64,000 nucleotides of DNA from Heterocephalus glaber (lineage: Eukaryota; Chordata; Mammalia; Rodentia; Bathyergidae). Below are positions 61,426-64,000 of the stretch, in pieces; the stretch's first letter is position 1; each line of letters starts with the position of its first letter. The stretch spans positions 3,372,054 through 3,436,053 of the forward strand of contig NW_004624854.1 in assembly GCF_000247695.1 (NCBI RefSeq), in the 5' to 3' direction. Under the pieces are notes generated by a model. It was given only the letters and a program-made list of their open reading frames with translations, made no database searches and was not told the DNA's origin. The position numbers and the translations under genes are program-made.

Positions 61426-61784
61426 TTCACGCATTTCATGAATAAAATAAAAAATAAATAAAATTGTATACATTAACTCTGGATTTTACCTCTTCACATT
61501 TAAAAAAATTTACACCTTAATTAAACTAGTGTAATTAAGGATTAAAATGATTAAAATGAATAATTGAAAATTTGAAATATAAAGAAAAGGTTCAAAGGGG
61601 TAGGGGTGGCAGGAGGGGAAGGAGAGAGATCAGAGTTACAGGCTGGAATCCAGAAAGAATCCATATATAGATTGTGTTTAAAACTATAGGAAGAGATGTA
61701 GATAGAGACTAGGCTGGAGCTCATCAGTGGGTTGGGAAGGAAGAGTCACTGAGATCAAAGGAGAGAAGGGTGTGTTTCCAGAAG
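61426..61784. other. Mostly unrecognised; hint of L1 3' UTR
   Basis: 'ttcaaaggggtaggggt' near 61591 resembles the L1 3' UTR phrase at 40179, but only over a few tens of bases. Confidence 0.3.
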
Positions 61785-62136
61785 AAGCACATACAACTAT
61801 GTATAGTACACAGTACTTGATAATGTGATAAATGACTGTTAATGTTTTAGGTACTTAACACGCTGTGCTTTCCATCCTTTAGAGCATAATCCTGCTTATA
61901 TAAAAGAGTTTACTGTAAAACAGTGTGCTGCTATGCCAGTGGTAGCCTCATGTATCCCAGGTTTAACTGCGTATGTGGATAATATTAAGGGGCCATCACA
62001 GATGATTGACGTATACTTTCTCAGTTTGCACTTAGAAGTTGGCACTCTGTGTGGTACTTTGCGATACACACGGATGAAATTGCCTAATAATGTATATCTC
62101 AGATTATATTTCCATCACCTGTCATGTGACTGTATT
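61785..62136. mobile_element. Tigger-like (TcMar) DNA transposon remnant
   Basis: 'cagtacttgataatgtgata' (61811) with 'aaatgactgttaatg' following, and at the right end 'gatgaaattgcctaataatg' (62073) leading to 'catgtgactgta' (62122-62133), match a Tigger-group element whose terminal repeat encodes the 'aaatcgcctaacgacg' type sequence. Only an internal part and the right end are recognisable; the left terminal repeat was not found. The exact subfamily is uncertain. The 70-codon frame 61933-62145 lies wholly inside and is not a gene. Confidence 0.6.
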
Positions 62137-63089
62137 GAAATTTAAATTTAAAAAAAATAGGCCTATGTGGATTCTACTAATTAATTACAATTTTTTCTCC
62201 AGACCACTATTTGTTCAGTATTAGTTTTAAAAATCCTTCTAAAAAAAAATCACATCCTTTGTGTCTTGTTAATGCTTGAGATGTTTTTCTTAAATTATAT
62301 GGAAAAATGTTTAAGTACTTTTCAGTTTTGCTTTGGTTGAGTTCTATTATATTTGCATATTATTATAGTCTTTTTCCCTTGCATTGCTTTTTTTTGAATA
62401 ATTTTAATTTTTGGATATGTGTGTGTTTAGTGAATGATAATAAAGTTATACATTTAAAATAACTTTACAGTGAATTATTTAAATATCTATGAGAAATTTA
62501 ATTTACTATTGTCAAATGCAGATTTAATTTAGACTTCCTTGGTTATAGAATTTTTAAAGGCTATATTCAGTAGTTGGATATAGTTGACCCATGAAAAAAT
62601 GAATCTGTCAAACTGTGAAGGCACAAATGGAATATGGAAAGCTCAAAAATGGTTCTGGTGCACTACCCTCTTTAAAGGTCATTAAGTGTGAAATAGATTG
62701 CTTTGGAATGTCATTTTAAAAAAATTCTGAACAAGCTGGCATGATTAAAATAAAATTAATGGTGGATCGAACTTTTAGGCTTTTAAGTCAAACTGTGGAG
62801 TTGTTCCAGTGCCGCATGTTCATAAGACAAGTACATACACTGCCGATGTGCTCTTTGCAGCTTTGGTTGCTTCTCAGCAACCAAACACTACAAACTTCAC
62901 TGAAGGTTTAAATTAAAATATTTGTTATTTGAAAAGACACATTGCCATTAATCCTCCTCAAAATACTCTCTCAATTGGCCCCTTCCTGAAGCTGTTCTGA
63001 GAGTCCCCTTTCCTTGATGTCTTCATAAGTTGTGGAGAAAAAAAACAGTAAGGGGAATGTTGGTGCTGGCCCATCCAAGGGAAAGGCAG
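62137..63089. other. About 950 bases, no gene recognised
   Basis: AT-rich, with nothing nameable. The 3' part (62930-63089) might extend the mariner remnant but shows no motif. Confidence 0.35.
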
Positions 63090-63335
63090 GCTGGTGAAGA
63101 CATGACAGAGTCCACATCCACCTCATTCACCAGATCCAGCTCCACGCAACTTCAGGCTCTTCCTCAAAGTCACAATGGCTGTGAAGGGGAAGCACTTGAT
63201 TGAATTGATTCAGGCACTGAGGCAACCACAACTGTGCAACTGAAGACACTCAGGAGAAAGGACTTCCAGAACCATTTCACAGAGGCAAGGAAATGGCATA
63301 AGAGTGCATTCAGAGCAAGTAGAATATTCTGCAGG
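63090..63335 (+). pseudogene. Mariner-type transposase C-terminal remnant
   Basis: Mariner transposases cut and paste their own DNA using a D,D34D active site. Here 63118-63160 translates as 'PPHSPDPAPRNFRLFL', matching the family's 'PPYSPDLAP.DFwLFp' block, which contains the last catalytic Asp (codon 63133-63135). The next residues read 'VTMAVKGKHLIELIQ' where the family has a 'MKGKRF' segment. A frameshift near 63220 then leads to 'ATTTVQLKTLRRKDFQNHF' (about 63225-63280), matching the C-terminal 'tLtkEDFqnCFrkW' helix. Only about the last quarter of the gene remains. It could be a mariner copy or a decayed processed copy of a mariner-derived gene; no terminal repeats were seen. Confidence 0.65.
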
Positions 63336-63357
63336 GGACTGGTAACAATGACTTTTT

Positions 63358-63450
63358 GTCTATGGCCATATCACCCTGAATGCACCCGATTTTATCTGAT
63401 GTCAGAAGCTAAGCAGGGTCCGGATGGATTAGCACTTGGATGGGAGACAC
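63358..63450 (+). pseudogene. 5S rRNA pseudogene, 3'-truncated
   Basis: 'gtctatggccatatcaccct' begins a match to the first 93 bases of 121-base mammalian 5S rRNA, continuing through 'gaagctaagcagggtc' (internal A box, 63405-63420) and 'tagcacttggatgggagac' (C box, 63430-63448). Most changes are C to T or G to A, many at former CpG sites, as expected for an unselected methylated copy. The last 28 bases, including the terminal stem partner and T-run, are missing, so it cannot make 5S rRNA. It lies between the mariner remnant and the L1 promoter. Confidence 0.9.
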
Positions 63451-63566
63451 TGTCTTTTATACAGTAAGAATTTTAAAATGTAAATACAAAACCTGGTTCT
63501 ACACTACAAAGATGCAGAGGACATCGGACCACCAGACCACGGTATTGGGTCCTGCCGCTCCTGGCC

Positions 63567-63790
63567 CAGAGGTAGGGGCTTCTGAGCAGCTGTCCCACTC
63601 CTCCTGGTCCAGAGGAAGGGGCTTCCGGGCGACTATCCCTCCCGCTGCCCCCAGCCCAGAAAAAAGGGCTTTTGGGCCACCTTCTGTCCCAGTGCTCCCA
63701 CCCCAGAGGAAGGGGCTTCTGGGCCACTATCCCTATCACTGCTCCCCGCCCCTGTCCCACCTCTCCCAGCTCAGAGGAGGAGATCCTCCT
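63567..63790 (+). promoter_or_regulatory. L1 5' UTR tandem units, ~43-47 bp (promoter region)
   Basis: The word 'cagagg(a/t)aggggcttc' or its variant starts at 63567, 63610, 63657 (decayed) and 63704, giving periods of 43, 47 and 47. The inter-unit text 'gggccactatccct' is also shared. The block is the most GC-rich DNA in the window. The long minus-strand frame here (124 codons, 63473-63847) is a translation of these repeats and not a gene. Confidence 0.8.
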
Positions 63791-63892
63791 GGGCACCAAA
63801 AGCACCCCCCCACCATCGAAATAAGAAAACACATAAATAAGTCTCAAAACCAGACTTCCAGATCACCTACAGCAATCCCAAAGGGAAATGAG

Positions 63893-64000
63893 ATGGAACA
63901 CTCTGATACTCAACCACCTGGCCCCACTGAACTGGCAACAAAAGGGGATCTGGAGAAAATGAAATCAGAAATAATTTCTCAGATAACAGGAGAAACTGTG
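63893..64000 (+). CDS. L1 ORF1, first 36 codons, open at window edge
   Basis: ORF1 encodes the L1 RNA-binding, trimer-forming protein. An ATG at 63893 opens a frame that reads without a stop to base 64000. It begins 'MEHSDTQPPGPTELATKGDL' and contains 'EKMKSEIISQITGE', colinear with 'MKSEIISHVIAE' in the nested copy, which has lost this start codon. The proline-rich opening followed by a charged helix fits the disordered N-terminus and start of the coiled coil in L1 ORF1. The remaining ~300 codons lie beyond the window, so intactness is unknown. Confidence 0.75.
   Translation, partial: MEHSDTQPPGPTELATKGDLEKMKSEIISQITGETV

Larger units (their letters stand above)
63520..64000 (+). mobile_element. 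Young L1, 5' end (runs off the window)
   Basis: From about 63840 it is highly similar, in sense orientation, to the reverse complement of 24800-24950 of the nested L1. Shared phrases include 'aacactctgatactcaacca' (63898) and 'gaccagacttccagatcacc'-type text near 63850. The exact 5' boundary is unknown; I place it where the GC-rich tandem units begin. The rest of the element lies outside the window. Confidence 0.85.

Noticed and set aside
63473..63847. 124-codon open frame on the minus strand with repeated Gly/Trp/Pro-rich units
   Set aside because: It is the antisense translation of the L1 5' UTR tandem units. The repeats in the protein are the DNA repeats.

Overview
This is a mammalian, very probably rodent, intergenic window. 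It is AT-rich, has no convincing host protein-coding gene, and is built mostly from layers of dead retrotransposons. B1 (7SL-derived) and B1-ID dimeric SINEs point to Rodentia. The small tRNA-derived SINEs carry an ID-like head but read 'ctcagtggtt' where the mouse and rat ID element reads 'ctcagtggtag', so a non-muroid rodent is more likely than mouse or rat. I cannot name the species from sequence alone.

Layout. 1-12 kb: an old LINE-1 (L1) on the minus strand, L1/HAL1-like ORF1 and ORF2 scraps, MIR fragments, microsatellites and a nearly complete MER2 DNA transposon (11.7-12.05 kb). 12-17.5 kb: mostly unrecognised AT-rich DNA. 17.5-26.5 kb: a four-layer nest. An old L1M copy (minus) holds a B1-ID dimer and, separately, a younger 5'-inverted L1 bounded by a 16-bp target-site duplication (TSD, 18963-18978 and 26326-26341). 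That L1 is split by a nearly full-length L1 (19744-25152) with its own 13-bp TSD. 26.5-38 kb: a possible MLT1-type LTR, a long old L1 ORF2 on the plus strand interrupted by a B1, and single-copy-looking DNA. 38.7-40.3 kb: a compound insertion made of several L1 3' ends in both orientations. 42-51.6 kb: an ID-like SINE, an L1M copy on the minus strand, and an L1 3' half on the plus strand. 51.6-62 kb: many short L1 3' ends, SINEs and simple repeats in otherwise unrecognised DNA, then a Tigger-like DNA transposon remnant. 63.1-64 kb: a mariner transposase remnant, a truncated 5S rRNA pseudogene, and the 5' end of a young L1 whose GC-rich tandem 5' UTR leads into an ORF1 still open at the window edge.

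By my intervals L1 material covers somewhat over a third of the window. There is no operon, CRISPR array or phage-like system. The most informative content is the insertion history: two twin-primed L1 inversions, a dated nest, and a compound L1 whose internal junction lies at the same L1 position as the nested insertion 20 kb away. Family names come from remembered consensus sequences, not from a search, and element boundaries are approximate unless a TSD fixes them.
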